Of a stretch of 64,000 nucleotides of DNA, positions 1 to 11,426 are shown one piece after another. This DNA comes from Zygnema cylindricum (taxonomy: Eukaryota > Streptophyta > Zygnematophyceae > Zygnematales > Zygnemataceae). The stretch is taken from assembly GCA_037447655.1 (NCBI GenBank), contig JBBHKE010001545.1:24856-88855 (forward strand), written 5' to 3'. How positions within the stretch are numbered: position 1 is the stretch's first letter; the number at the start of each line of letters is the position of its first letter. Made by a program: the position numbers and the translations under genes. The notes beneath the pieces were generated by a model. It was not told the DNA's origin. It saw only the letters and a program-made list of their open reading frames with translations, and searched no databases.

Positions 1-1910
1 TTATTATTGCACTGCAAACACTTCAAACAGGCAAGACTTCACTTTCCTATTTGGGTTGTTTTTTGGTTTAATAAAATATCAATTGTATTCATTTATTCAA
101 ACTTTTAGGGAGTTAGTGATTGATCCCTCTTATTTTCCGCTCCGCCCTCCCCTACTCCCTCCTTCGTTTTAAATCTCCGTTTTTTTTTGAAATTTCGAGT
201 GGAAAGATCTGATTCTGAAGGGTTTATCCTTTCACTTCAGAACGGACAAACTTCACAAACGTCACGTTATTATTTTTTTTTTTTTGTATGCAACTTCAAA
301 AAATTTAGAGTGTGCCCATGCTACTGAAACTTTGAGATGTATCGTTGTCTTTTAGTGAAGATTCTCCGAAATGCTTTTCAAAGTGTTCCAATGTGTGCAA
401 TTGAAGTTGTTAGATTCTACTTTGCAGTTGTAGACGTGTAGTACTTCTGACGGTTATAGATGTGTAAAATTTGTGAAGGTTGTAGAAAAGTAAGACTTGT
501 GACGGTTGTAGACGTCTAAAAAACTTGTGTTGCAGACGGAAATTTAGGTACGGTTGTTGACATCAAATTTTTTGTGACATTGAAGATGTTTGGGGCTTTG
601 TGACATTGTGATGTCATGCGCACTTCAGATAGCGTCGATTTTACGATTTATTAATTCCTCAACTTTTGGCCATGGCTTTCCGATTTTGTTTTTTCTTCTT
701 CTCGCACTCGATCTGTCATCAAATCACGCCTGAAGGTAGTCCAAAAAAAGATGTTTTAAAGTTTTTTCATCTCGTACAAAGTATGAGAGAAGAGCGGTAG
801 TGTGAGAGGAAAGGGGAGATATGATGACGGCGTAGAAAATGCAAAGACCTATGTTTGAAAGTATAGGTTCGAGACTCTTGATTTTTTTTCCGTATATGGT
901 TATGATGGGCGAGTAACGAATTAGTGTGTCCTCTCCCTCATGCAAAATGTTCCCAAATGTTCAAGTACGTGTGGCACATGCGCAAATGTTTTTTTATTAG
1001 TTGTACAAGTGTTACTTTAAGTAAAATTGACCCTAGGGTTTATATCTCTTAGAGTTTGTTTATATATGAGTGTGAGTTGTGGGTCGAAAAGAGGATGGCA
1101 CAAAATTGGAGTACATTCAAAATTTCAGGATGGTGTCAATTGCAATATGGTTTTCACAAAACGTACGGCAAATTATTTTCTCATTGCAAATTCATATTTG
1201 GGGGAAACTGACTTTAGAAAACCTTTACTTTGACAGATGGGCACACCCACTTAGCCTTCTACTTTGGCTCTTTCGTATGTCATTATAAAAAAGTACAAGT
1301 GGAATTATTGAATCGTACGTGGAAGAACAAAAACAGTGACATCGTGAAATTGTACGTTTTTCACGACGTCACGTGTGAAAGTTGGATCGAGGATTTTCAT
1401 TTGTTGTTTTTCTTTTAGGCAGTTACTTTCATTTTTGTTGTGTTTTGTAGCACATTTTAGCTTAAAAATTAAAGTTTGGTATTTGTCAAGGTTGTAGGCA
1501 TGCTCATATGTAAATTTGTTCACCTATGCATAAAGCTATACCCTTTAAGAACTTAATCTTCTCTATGAGACATGGTTGGCTTTTCAAAAGCTCTATTGTT
1601 GGGCTCAAACTTGTTTATCACACTAGGTGTTGTCGAAAAACCTTTTATTGTGTTTTTTTGTGTATTTTTACCTGTCGTGTTGTCATTCGAAAGCGAAAAG
1701 TCAAAAACCTAAAAAATAATTTGTTGGAGGACACGTCATGGCTTCTCATGGTCGCGCCATGAGCTATGATTGTCGACCAGGAAAGATACACCACGTATCG
1801 CTATTGGCTAATTTATTTTTTTCCCCTTTAACGTCAACTTTTCTCTATGCACTTTTGCCGGATTATAATCCAACGGTTACGATGTAAAAGAATGTCCGTA
1901 CTTTTTGTTT
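1..1910. other. Gene-free region with a transposon relic
   Basis: No coding region with recognisable protein similarity is visible here; the open frames are short and unconvincing. Positions about 340-770 match, in reverse complement, the right-hand part of the GGGTACGTCCCC element at 20109-21614. Shared blocks include the GTGACGGTTGTAGACG motif and a stretch reading CTTTTGGCCATGGCTTTCCG here. This is therefore a degraded member of that transposon family. The remainder is AT-rich with T-runs and nothing identifiable. Confidence 0.55.
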
Positions 1911-2247
1911 TGGCGGATTCATAATGGAATTTATTGACGTGTGTACACGGAGGAACGCCCGATTTATGTAGCGGGAAAAAAATCAACGGTTTGAACCGAC
2001 CCACGCTGTACTGTACTTTTTGAAGTCGATCGAAAGAAAATACAGAGATTGGCCATTTCAGGCCGTAGTCCTTACAGATTTTATGTAGATGTTTTTCGCT
2101 GCCCAAATTCCGCATTATGTTAACGATGTCATTTTCGTCGTTGTGTTTCGTTGTGAACAAAAAAAAGTACGAAACGTGTGTATCACGTTCCATTGGCGAA
2201 AATATCTCGCACGTGAGCGAAATTTGGGGCAAATGTTCATTGTAACG

Positions 2248-2330
2248 GAAGCCCGAAAAAGTTATCGGGAAGTCCGAAAAAGTTAGCGGGAAGTCCGAAA
2301 AAGTTAACGGGAAGTCCGGAAAAGTTGAAG
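2248..2330. repeat. 21-bp tandem repeat, about four copies
   Basis: A unit of the type GAAGTCCGAAAAAGTTANCGG repeats about four times inside the first copy of module A. The second copy of module A (about 4488-4545) has only about two units, one of them disrupted, so the array has changed length since the module was duplicated. Confidence 0.8.
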
Positions 2331-3176
2331 GACCTTTGCGGAACTTTGGAACTAACGGGCCCGCGGCCCTTTTCGCTCCAAACAAACAAATCAACCAATA
2401 GGATTCTGTTAGTTTATCTATCATTCTAATAGGACAAGTTTATCGAAGGGCTATCCTGCGACAAAGAGCTGGCCTTGTCCTTTTCGCGGAAATTGCTTTC
2501 TGAGCTGGCGTGACGTGGGTGGATGTTTCCACTGCTGGCCCCCGCGTACGGTTTGCGAAGAAAAATAGAAAACGATAAGTCAAAACATGACGTTTCATGA
2601 CCATATGAAAAGTCGTATTCCATGTGCAATTTAGGTTGTACGGTTACGACATGCTCTTTTGATGTAAAACGACAAAAATGGCCAGAAAAATGCACGCAAT
2701 CTCATGACTCAGAAGGGTTAAGCCTACGTGGCAAGTATCTAGCTTGTAAAACGAGCAAAGTACCTCCCGTATTTTACTACACCTCCCGTATTTTACCACA
2801 CCTTTTACAGTAGGTACAATAACGTACCTGTTCGTGGTCACGGTTACATGCTTCCAGCATTACTGTAATTTTAAATTTAGTGTGTCAACCCTATTAAAAA
2901 ACAGAAAAAAATATCAAACCCTAAAGAAGAAAAAGAAAAAAAAACAAAGGAAGTACGGAATCGTCCATGCTGGAGCTTTCGTTGAAGATTCTTTGACAAA
3001 ATTCGTTGCAGAAAAGGACCAGATTGATGACCGTACAAATATGTGACGCACGACCGTACGCCTCCCAACGAGTTTCAATAGGTTTGAGACTTTCCGTATT
3101 ACTATTTCGTACGATTGGCGTAAAAGTGATAACAATTGCCGGAAATCCGGATTCTTTATCATTTTTTTTTCAATTA

Positions 3177-3877
3177 GCGTGGACTTCCATTATGCGTCTC
3201 AGTAATTGCACGGAAAATATTACTGAAGGGCGTGCCTTCCATTATGTCGTGTCTGTAGATCAATTTTTATTTGCGTGGCGTATTCTGGTTGGTAACACGT
3301 AGGTTAATATTCGATGCTTAAAATCTTGAAAGAATCTTCGGACGCAATGTAAGAAAGCAATATCTGTACGAGCGGAGGAAATATCTGTACCAGTGGAGAT
3401 AATATCTGTACCAGCGGAGGTAATTGATGACTCGTACAGAGCGCATTAAATGTACTACCCAAAATTTCAAAACGCAACGACAAAAAGGCGGCAGCAAACG
3501 TTGATGGTGGGAGCGTGACGATATAATTTCTGCGGATTCGCAACCACCCTGGCAGAAGGCACATGGCCCTTGCGACGTGTACGCACATATGCGCGCGCCC
3601 ATCGTGGATGTTTTTTTCCTTTTCCACGCGGCCCATTTTTACACGTTATGTATTCGAGAACTGTCCTCCCTGTGCACGGTCTTAACAAACTGTAAGGTTG
3701 GTGACGTGGCTTCAAGGATAAAAAGTATAATCAAATCCGACGGTTTTAATTTACGCCTACAACCTTGGACAATTTTCTATAATGTTGTTTTCGTTGAAAA
3801 AAAAATTGTACGAACTTGTACGAAACGGTACGATCGTCAGTAAAAAACCCCACTTTTTCGCTAATGGAAGTCCACCC
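3177..3877. mobile_element. Non-autonomous inverted-repeat transposon (MITE-like, TA flanks)
   Basis: The left end reads GCGTGGACTTCCATTATGCG. The right end, reverse-complemented, reads GGGTGGACTTCCATTAGCG, giving terminal inverted repeats of roughly 18 bp. The ends are flanked by TA on both sides (3175-3176 and 3878-3879), which could also be read as TTA/TAA. No transposase frame is present. The second copy of the surrounding repeat module runs straight through this position at about 5385-5392 without the element, so that copy represents an empty site or an excision product. A TA flank suggests a Tc1/mariner-type mobiliser and TWA a PIF/Harbinger-type one; the sequence does not decide. Confidence 0.75.
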
Positions 3878-5961
3878 TAAGAACTACACATAATTGTACT
3901 GTAGTACGACATATAAACCGGCATTGAACCCGATGGAGGATTTCAAACCTGATTTTTATGACGATTTGTACCTGTTTTAATACGAAATATTATCTAAAAC
4001 ACTTTCCCTGCGCAAAAGTACGAACTCATCAACCAAATGACGTAGCTGAAACCTTTGACAAAAACGCCAAGACAAACATGACAGCCCAGCATGTCAGCAC
4101 CTTTACTAGATACGACCGCGACAGTATAGCCCCAAGACAGGATGACTGTACGATTTGGCCGGCTCATAATGGATTTCGGACGTGTGTACACGGAGGAAAG
4201 CCCGATTGATGTAGCGTGAAAATAATCAACGAAACTGACCCACGCTGTACTGTACTTTTTTAAGTCGATCGAAAGAAAATGCAGAGATTGGCCCTTTCGG
4301 GCCGTGGTCCTTACAGATTTTTTTTTTTTCGCTGCCCAAATTCCGCATTATGTTAACGACGTCATTTTCGTCATTGTGTTTCGCACTTTGGTGTGAACAA
4401 AAGTCGTACGGAACGTGTATATCGCGTTCCATTGGCGAAAATACCTCGCACGCGAGCGAAATTTGGGGCAAACGTTCAACGCAACGGGAAGCCCGAAAAA
4501 GTTAACGGGGGCGTTAACGGGAAGTCCCAAAAAGTTAAAGGACCTTTTGTTCGGAACTTTGGAACTAACAGGCCCGCGGCACTTTTCGGGGGCCTCCAAA
4601 CAAACAAATTAACCAATAGAATTCTGTTGTTTGATCTATCATTCGATACGACAAGTTTATCGAAGGGCTATCCTGCGCCAAAGGAGCTGGCCCTGTCCTT
4701 TTCGCGGAAATTAAATGCTGAGCTGGCGTGACGCTGGTGGATGTTCCACTGCTGCCCCCGCGTACGGTTTGCGAAGAAAATAGGAAAACGACAAGTAATG
4801 GAAGTAGGTAAAGTCAAAACATGACGTTTCATGACCATATGAATAGTCGCGTTCCATGTGCAAATTAGGTTGTACGGTTACGACATGCGATTTCATTGCA
4901 AAACGACAAAAATGGCCAGAAAAATGCATGCAATCTCATGATTAATAAGATAAGGGTTAAACCTACGTGGCAAGTATCTAGCTAGTAAAACGAGCAGGTT
5001 ACCTCCCGCATTTTACTGTACATTTTACAACAGGTACAATAATGTACCTGTTCGTAGTCACTGTTACATGCTCCCAGTACTACTGGAATTTGAATTTTAG
5101 CGTGTCAACCCTATAAAAAAACAGAAAATAATATAAAATCCTAAAAAAGAAAAACAAAGGAAGTACGGAATCGTCCATGCTGGATCTTTCCTTGAAGATT
5201 CTTTGACAAAATTCGTTGCAGAAAAGGACCAGATTGATGACCGTACAGATATGTGACGCACGACCGTACGCATCCCAACGAGTTTCAATAGGTTTGATAC
5301 TTTCCGTATTACTATTTCGTACGATTGGCGTAAAAGTGATTATAATTGCCGGAAATCCGGGATTCTTTATCGTTTTTTTTATAATTATTTAACTACACAT
5401 AATTGTAGTACGACATATAAACCGGCATTGAACCCGATGGAGGATTTCAAATCTGATTTTTACGATGATTTGTACCCGTTTTAATACGAAATATTATCTA
5501 AAACAATTTCAGTGCGCAAAAAGTACGAACTTATCAACCAAATGACGTAGCTGAAACCTTTAACAGAAACGACAAGACAAACATGACAGCCCAGCATGTC
5601 AGCAACTTTACTAGATACGACCGCGACAGCATAGCCCCAAGGCAGGATGACTGTACGAATGTACGGCATGATTCTGTACTCAATGTTCAAATGTACGACT
5701 GTTACTACAGTACTGTACGGAAATTGAACTAGAATCTACCCTGAATTCTGCAATGTTGGAGGTTGCTCAATATTCAATCTTTTCCTGCCAGAGTTTTGCA
5801 TATTTTTCTGCAGCTTATCTAGGTTAAAGTGAAAATCTTGTGAAGCAATAATCTGAATAACAATCGTAAAGGTTTCTTTCATCAGCTTGGCGTATTTGAG
5901 CTAAGCTTAACGTATTACGTACTATTTCTGTACGGAAAACTATACGGAAAACTGTACGGAT

Positions 5962-8900
5962 ATGGCTCTAAGACTGGGAGATCTTGTTCCTGATTTTGTA
6001 ACAGATTCAACTCATGGAGAGATTCACTTTCATGAATATATTGAAGGTTCTTGGGCCATTTTGGTATACTATTCATGCATTTTCCTTTTTTGTTTTTAGT
6101 ACTATTTTGTTTTTATCACTTTTTTTTTTATTACTTTGTTTGGTTTATATTCTTTTTTGTTTTTAATGTTTCCTTTTAGTTTTTTACCACTGTTTTGTTT
6201 TCAGTGGTTTTTTGTTTTTACCCTTTTTTTGTTTTGATTCCTTTTTTGTTTATATTACTTTTATTACTTTTCTTCCATTTTTGATTTTATTACTTTTCAA
6301 TTTTTTTTACTCTTTTTTCTTGTTTCTACCAATTTTCCAGTACTTTTCTGTTTTTGATACTTTTTTGTTTTTGTTTTTTGAACTTTTTTGTGCTCGACTA
6401 AGGTTAGGAATGTATATTTGCTTTCAAGTTTTCAAGTAATTTTTGTTTTTTGTTTTTTGCGTTAGAGATAGGATAGTATTGTACTGAATGCAGTTATATT
6501 TATGTTCACGTTTCCTAACTTAATTCTTTTTTACTCAAGCTGCCAGAGTGTGTATTTCTTTTCTTCAATTTTTTTTTTTCCAGTTTCTCTATTTCTGTGA
6601 GGAATTCTAGGTGAAGTTTGCATCTTTTTCAAAGATTTTGTCACTTTTCTTTTTCATTGGTATTGCATTGACATTATTCTACCCTTTTTTTCTCTTTTTT
6701 TTTTGGCAGTTTTCACACCCGGCTGATTTTACTCCAGTTTGTACCACTGGTGAGATTTTTAGGGATATTATTGTGTCTTAAGAAAGCCTATAAGACCCCA
6801 TAATATAAAAAATATCCTAAATAATAAAAAAAAAACCCTTAGAAACTCTAAAACTTCTAAATAGCTCTTAAAAACTCTCAGAACCTCTATAAAAATTTGA
6901 CAACTTTTAAAACAATTTTGTACCAACTGTCTCTAGAAATTTTGTTTGGTTTCAAAACATGTTAATTATTGGTTTGTTAAATTTGTTTTAAAGTTGTCCG
7001 AGGATGAATCAGTAATTTTACACAACTTTGAATAAGGTATATAAGATAAGCTGTTGTATACCCTTATGTATATAATATAAGATATTGTATATGTTATTGT
7101 GTAAAAGGTTAGATATAGTGTAGAAGATACGATATAGTGTAGAAGATAAGATATTGTGTATAAGATGAGATTTTTTGTATAAGATAAGGAGCTGTCTATA
7201 AGATATTGCATATTAGACAAGATATTGTATAAGATAAGATTTTGTACGATCCTATGAGTAGAAATTATATATGCTATGAGATATTTTGAATACGATAGAT
7301 GTTTTTTTGAGTAAGATATTATATTGTTTATAAGATAAGATATCCTATATGAGATAAGTTTAAGGTTTTGTACATGACACAGGTTTTGCATACGTTTTGT
7401 ATATAAGTTCCGAGATTGTATGTAAGATTTTTTTGTCTCTTCCTGGAGATGAAGGGAGGGGAGAGAGCGGAGGGGGAGAGGGTGAGAGGGAAAGAGAAGG
7501 GGGGGGAGAGAGAAAGGGGAGGGGAGACAGTTGGGGAGTGTGCGAGGGAGGGAGAGGAGAATGGAGGATTGCGAACAAAAGGGAAATGGGCGAGAGGGGA
7601 TGAGGTGGTAACAGAAGGGAGAGAGAAAGAATGGCAGGGGACGTTGGAGTCAAAGTGAAGGGTGAACAAAAGGAGGAGGAGAGGAGAGGGCGAGAGTGTT
7701 TTGCTACTGCTTAAGACTTATTTTTCGCTTTGTATAATTTCGTTTGCAGATTACGAGTTGATTCTGAAAGCATGCTTTTACGTTTAACCTGTTTGAAATT
7801 ACATTTTTTTTCTCTTCTGCTGACTCTCTCTCTCTCTCTCCCTCCCTCTCTCCCTCCTTTCCTCTCCCTCTCCCTCTCCCTTCCTCCCTCTCCCTCTCCC
7901 TCCTCCTTCTCCCTCCTCCCTGCCCTCCCTCCTCTCCCTTCAACTGGCCCCTGCTCCCTCAACTGTACCCCCGCCTCCCTGCAAAAAAAAATCCTGATCG
8001 GATCTGAGGATCCTGAATCACAATATATATATGGGATCCCCTTCAAGGTGATCTCCTTGAAGGGAATACACAAACAATTTTATTGAATTTTTGTGAGGTA
8101 GGGTGAGGACGTTTGCTCCAAGATGAGGTAGGATTTGGAAGACAGTCTGTGTCTCATTATTAGCGTTAATATTTTTCTCTCCACTTAAATCAACTTTCTC
8201 CGTGCACACGTGTCCGATTTTCATTTTTTTACCGTCAATCAGGAGGTAAGAAACACATTCTGTGTGAGGAGAAAAATGATTTGAATGGCTGAAAAAACTT
8301 TAACACTTATAGTGATGCACGTTGTAGGTTTTATTTTCCATCCAGTCGGTGATTTTTTTGCTGTAACATTATTCGCCTTAGATTCATTTGTGAAGAAGTT
8401 AAATGGTCCCTAAATGGAAATTGAATGCCATCTCTGTCTATCTCTGTCTTTGTATTCTCTGTCTATCTCTATCTTTGTATCTTGTTTGTCTGTCTCTATA
8501 TATTGTCTCATGTGAATATTTCATTCTTAAACGTCAATAAGAAATCCAACAATTATGAAATGGTAATGAGAAGTGTGAACTAAGAAAGACAAGTTACTTC
8601 TAAAAGGCTCGCATCGAAGAGTTATTGTTGTTGGCGTTGTCTAATAACTTTTTGACAAATTGTTCTCATAATAGCATGTTTTGTTTCCAAAAGTCGAATA
8701 TAGTCACTTGTCTGGCTCGGACCTTTGACTCTACGAGAATGATTTTTTTTTTTAATGTGAGAATAGGTTGACGTTCACCAAGCATGGATTGCCGATATTG
8801 AGGCTTATACTCCTGGATCGAAAGTGGGATATCCGATTATTGCGGATCCTAAGCGAGAGCTTGCTGTAAAGTGGGGTATGCTTGATCCCGATGAAGTTGA

Positions 8901-9349
8901 TTCAGCTGGAGTTCCCTTAGCAGCTCGGGCGGTTTTTGTTATTGGTCCAGATAAGAGGTTGAAGCTCATGATTCTGTACCCGGCGACCACAGGACGCAAT
9001 TTCAACGAGGTATGGTTTGTGTTTTCTGACCGGGCTCTAATTGTATGTAAAGTTGTTTTGTTGATGTTTTTGTCATTTTGTTATTTTTTCGTTCTCATAT
9101 GTTTTGTTTTGTTTTGTTTTGCTTTTTGATGTGTTGTGGTGACAGGTTTTGCGAGTTATCGATTCTTTACAGTTGACAGCGAATTACGACGTCGCTACAC
9201 CTGTCGATTGGAAATATGGCGACAAGTGTATGATCATTCCCTCACTGTCAGATGAAGAGGCTTCAAAGAAGTTTCCTAAGGGTTTCACTACGGCAAAATT
9301 GCCTTCAGGCAAAACCTATGTTCGAACAACAGCCCAGCCCAACATCTAA
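5962..9349 (+). CDS. PER1: 1-Cys peroxiredoxin (PRDX6/PER1 type), one internal exon not found
   Basis: Thiol peroxidase of the 1-Cys (Prx6) family, which reduces hydrogen and lipid peroxides. Exons seen: 5962-6063 (start ATG; MALRLGDLVPDF, 34 codons), 6710-6749, 8767-9009 and 9146-9349 (stop TAA). The second exon carries the catalytic motif HPADFTPVCTT with the peroxidatic Cys at about residue 45. The third and fourth carry the family-typical LYPATTGRNF, LQLTANYDVATPVDW and LPSGKTYVRTT blocks. All visible borders are GT/AG. The exon that should follow the catalytic Cys (about 25 residues, reading on from TTE) is not visible between 6750 and 8766. Exon 2 ends in phase 1 and the next visible exon is in phase 0, so splicing them directly would give an early stop. 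Either the exon is very diverged or the copy is broken. The family call is very secure; intactness is not. Confidence 0.85.
6090..6400. repeat. T-rich degenerate repeat in peroxiredoxin intron 1
   Basis: Repeated TTTTTGTTTTTA-like units make a strongly T-rich stretch within the first peroxiredoxin intron. It is low-complexity sequence with no gene content. Confidence 0.7.
7020..7360. repeat. AT-rich imperfect tandem repeat (AAGATA-type units)
   Basis: Units such as GTATAAGATAAGATATTG recur imperfectly through this part of the second visible peroxiredoxin intron. The long minus-strand open frame here is a by-product of the repeat. Confidence 0.7.
7440..7975. repeat. Purine-rich tract followed by pyrimidine-rich tract in one intron
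   Basis: Positions about 7440-7700 are almost pure A/G (GGGAGAGG-type units). Positions about 7806-7975 are almost pure C/T (CTCTCTCCCTCC-type units). The two tracts lie in the same peroxiredoxin intron about 100 bp apart, so a transcript could fold them into an imperfect hairpin. The long open frames here are compositional artefacts. Confidence 0.75.
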
Positions 9350-11160
9350 TTTGTTTTTTCCAATAACCTTCGAAACTTGATGCTCTTTAAAGAATCTTTT
9401 CTTGAAAGTTTCAAACGGTCGAGAGCTCTCAAATTTGGAAGTCTAAAGTGGAAATTTATTGTAAAAACCCGAAATGGAAATTCGACGTGGTAGGAGTTTT
9501 TTAAGTACCTGAAAGATAACTTGCGTAGGGAAAGGTGTACATCTGTTGTTACAAATATGAAAGCCAGTTTTTGTACTATGTTGGCGTTCGGAGTTTAAAT
9601 CAGGGAAGGAAACTCAGTTTGTGTAAAGTTTTTGTGTTAAAGTGGCAGTTTTTGTCCTAGCTTTATGTGTAGTAAGGATGGTTCAAAATAGGTCTCTGTA
9701 TGATGTGAGTATTAGATGGTTGTGCTATCAACTGCGTGTTCTATGGAACGGTCGGTCCGTTTGATAAATTAGTTATCAGTGAATGTTTAAATTCGTATGT
9801 GGCTATGAGATCGTGACGAGATTTTGTTGATGTTTCTCCGTCATTTTCCCTATGGCACAACAAGGAACATTACTGGATATGCTTTTTTATTGAATTTGAT
9901 GTTTAAAGGAAAAATCGTGTTGTGAATTTAGTCTTCAGAAGTAAGGGTGCCGTAATTGTGCAGTTAGTAATGTTATTTTGATGGTGTACATTTGATCGTG
10001 CTTTTTTTATTGATTCCAAACTGAATCCAATTTGAGATTTGCTTACCTATTTTTTACAAATTAGATGTCATTTTGCACACGTTGCGAAAGATGTTTCGAT
10101 ATGTAATATCCACTGGTTTAATATCCCGTTGTCAATTTAATATGTTCCAGTGCATTAACGAACGACAAAAAACTGGAGAAAAATGCCAAATTTTTCTTGC
10201 AACGCCAATTCAATGGCACTTTCGAAAGTTATGAGACACTTGTTACTTTGGATCCAATGTTTGGAGGTATTTGGTTTTGAGAAAGTTGGCGACTTAATGC
10301 AAATTTTTGGGTAATTAGCTGTCGGGGCTATTCCAAATCCTCAAGCTTTATTTTGTATGAACTTGATAATGTTACATGATTTTTTCCCGGTTTTTACCAA
10401 AAGCACTGGGTAAGGTTCCTTCAACATTCCTAACTGCAAATGTGCATACCCTTGATGTCCCATACATATAGTTGCTTTGGTTTAGTTTATATCAATGGCC
10501 TGTGATTGGCAGTTTTTGCTGATAACTACTGTATAATTAATGTGCACAATGCCAATCTATAATTCACTTGCTGTAAGAAAAGAACATGCTGTAACTATAA
10601 CAATTATAAAGTGGGTGACTAAAGTGGATTTAGAGAACAGAGTGGAAAACAGGTTATCTAGAAGTTGATATACGCAACTGCCTGTAGTTGGCGTGAGTAT
10701 TACGGAATATTCTGCACAAAAAGAATCTTTAATTCACTCGCAGAGGCAAAAAACACACTATAAGCCTCTTTTTCAATTACGGAGTTGGTTATCATAGTGG
10801 GACCAAGTGAACAAAATAAATTCCGGGCCAATAACTAGTATTTTTGGTATCTGGTAAAAACCTTCGCACTGACTTAATGCAATTGCAATCATCTAAACAA
10901 ACTGCATCAGCAATAACAAGTTTGTGATTAATGGGCAAATGACCTTCGGTCTCTTTTACTGAAGGATAACAATCAGACATGTAACATCAAGATCACACGA
11001 ATGAGGAACCAAGGAAAGAAGAGAAACAGGGACAAAAAAGTTGTCATAACTTGCCAAGCTGGTTGACTTGGCCATCTTACAAACGAGAGTACTAGCTTGA
11101 AAAATCTGAGTAATACACAAATGGCATTGCAAGAAGCAATTAACCAAGTTGAAAAAACAG
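9350..11160. other. Downstream region of peroxiredoxin, no gene seen
   Basis: The first several hundred bases probably include the peroxiredoxin 3' UTR. Beyond that I see AT-rich unique sequence without recognisable coding capacity or repeats, up to the duplicated 3' fragment of the neighbouring minus-strand gene. Confidence 0.5.
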
Positions 11161-11167
11161 GAAACAT

Positions 11168-11426
11168 GAAGTACTCTGTGTTATTTACAACTAGCACCTT
11201 CGGACAAATGAACTCAAAACTTATGCTTTCTGATTTCGTTGAAAGTCAATTTGTTGAAAACTCTTGCGGCTCTTCCTTACCAAGAACCTTCTTCGCAGAA
11301 GCTAAATCGTCATCAAGTAGTATATCAGATGGACAGTCCAATCTGATAAACAACTCCGTGTTACTTACAATTCCCACCTTCGGTCGAATGAAGTTACTTT
11401 TATCCTTCTAACTTGTTAAAATCTAG
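11168..11426 (-). pseudogene. Duplicated 3'-end fragment of the RpiB-cupin gene
   Basis: Positions about 11245-11375 repeat the last ~110 bases of the neighbouring coding region (11427-11540). Read on the minus strand, the copy still encodes a recognisable version of the C-terminal tail (DILLDDDLASAKK versus DILLDEDLASAKE in the gene). A further partial unit (CTCTGTGTTATTTACAA and following) starts at about 11170 and matches 11358 onward, so the fragment has been tandemly reiterated. It lacks the rest of the gene and is presumably part of the 3' UTR or flank. Confidence 0.8.

Larger units (their letters stand above)
1911..5660. repeat. Tandemly duplicated intergenic repeat module (A-B-A'-B')
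   Basis: Two modules occur twice in the same order. Module A lies at about 1911-3176 and again at about 4157-5384; both copies contain the same succession of blocks (for example the GTGTACACGGAGG block, the TCGATCGAAAGAAAAT block, and the run leading to GCCGGAAATCCGG). Module B lies at about 3885-4150 and again at about 5391-5660 (block beginning ACTACACATAATTG). Copies differ by scattered substitutions and small indels. The first A and B are separated by an extra element of about 700 bp that the second pair lacks. The module is rich in GTACG/CGTAC and has no convincing gene. Confidence 0.8.

Noticed and set aside
1834-2424. 196-codon minus-strand open frame with FPDFPLTFSDF repeats
   Set aside because: It lies in the duplicated intergenic module, its repeat comes from a 21-bp DNA tandem array, and the second copy of the module does not keep the frame.
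7328-8086. Several Pro/Ser-rich or Glu/Arg/Gly-rich open frames on both strands
   Set aside because: These are products of the purine and pyrimidine tracts in the peroxiredoxin intron.
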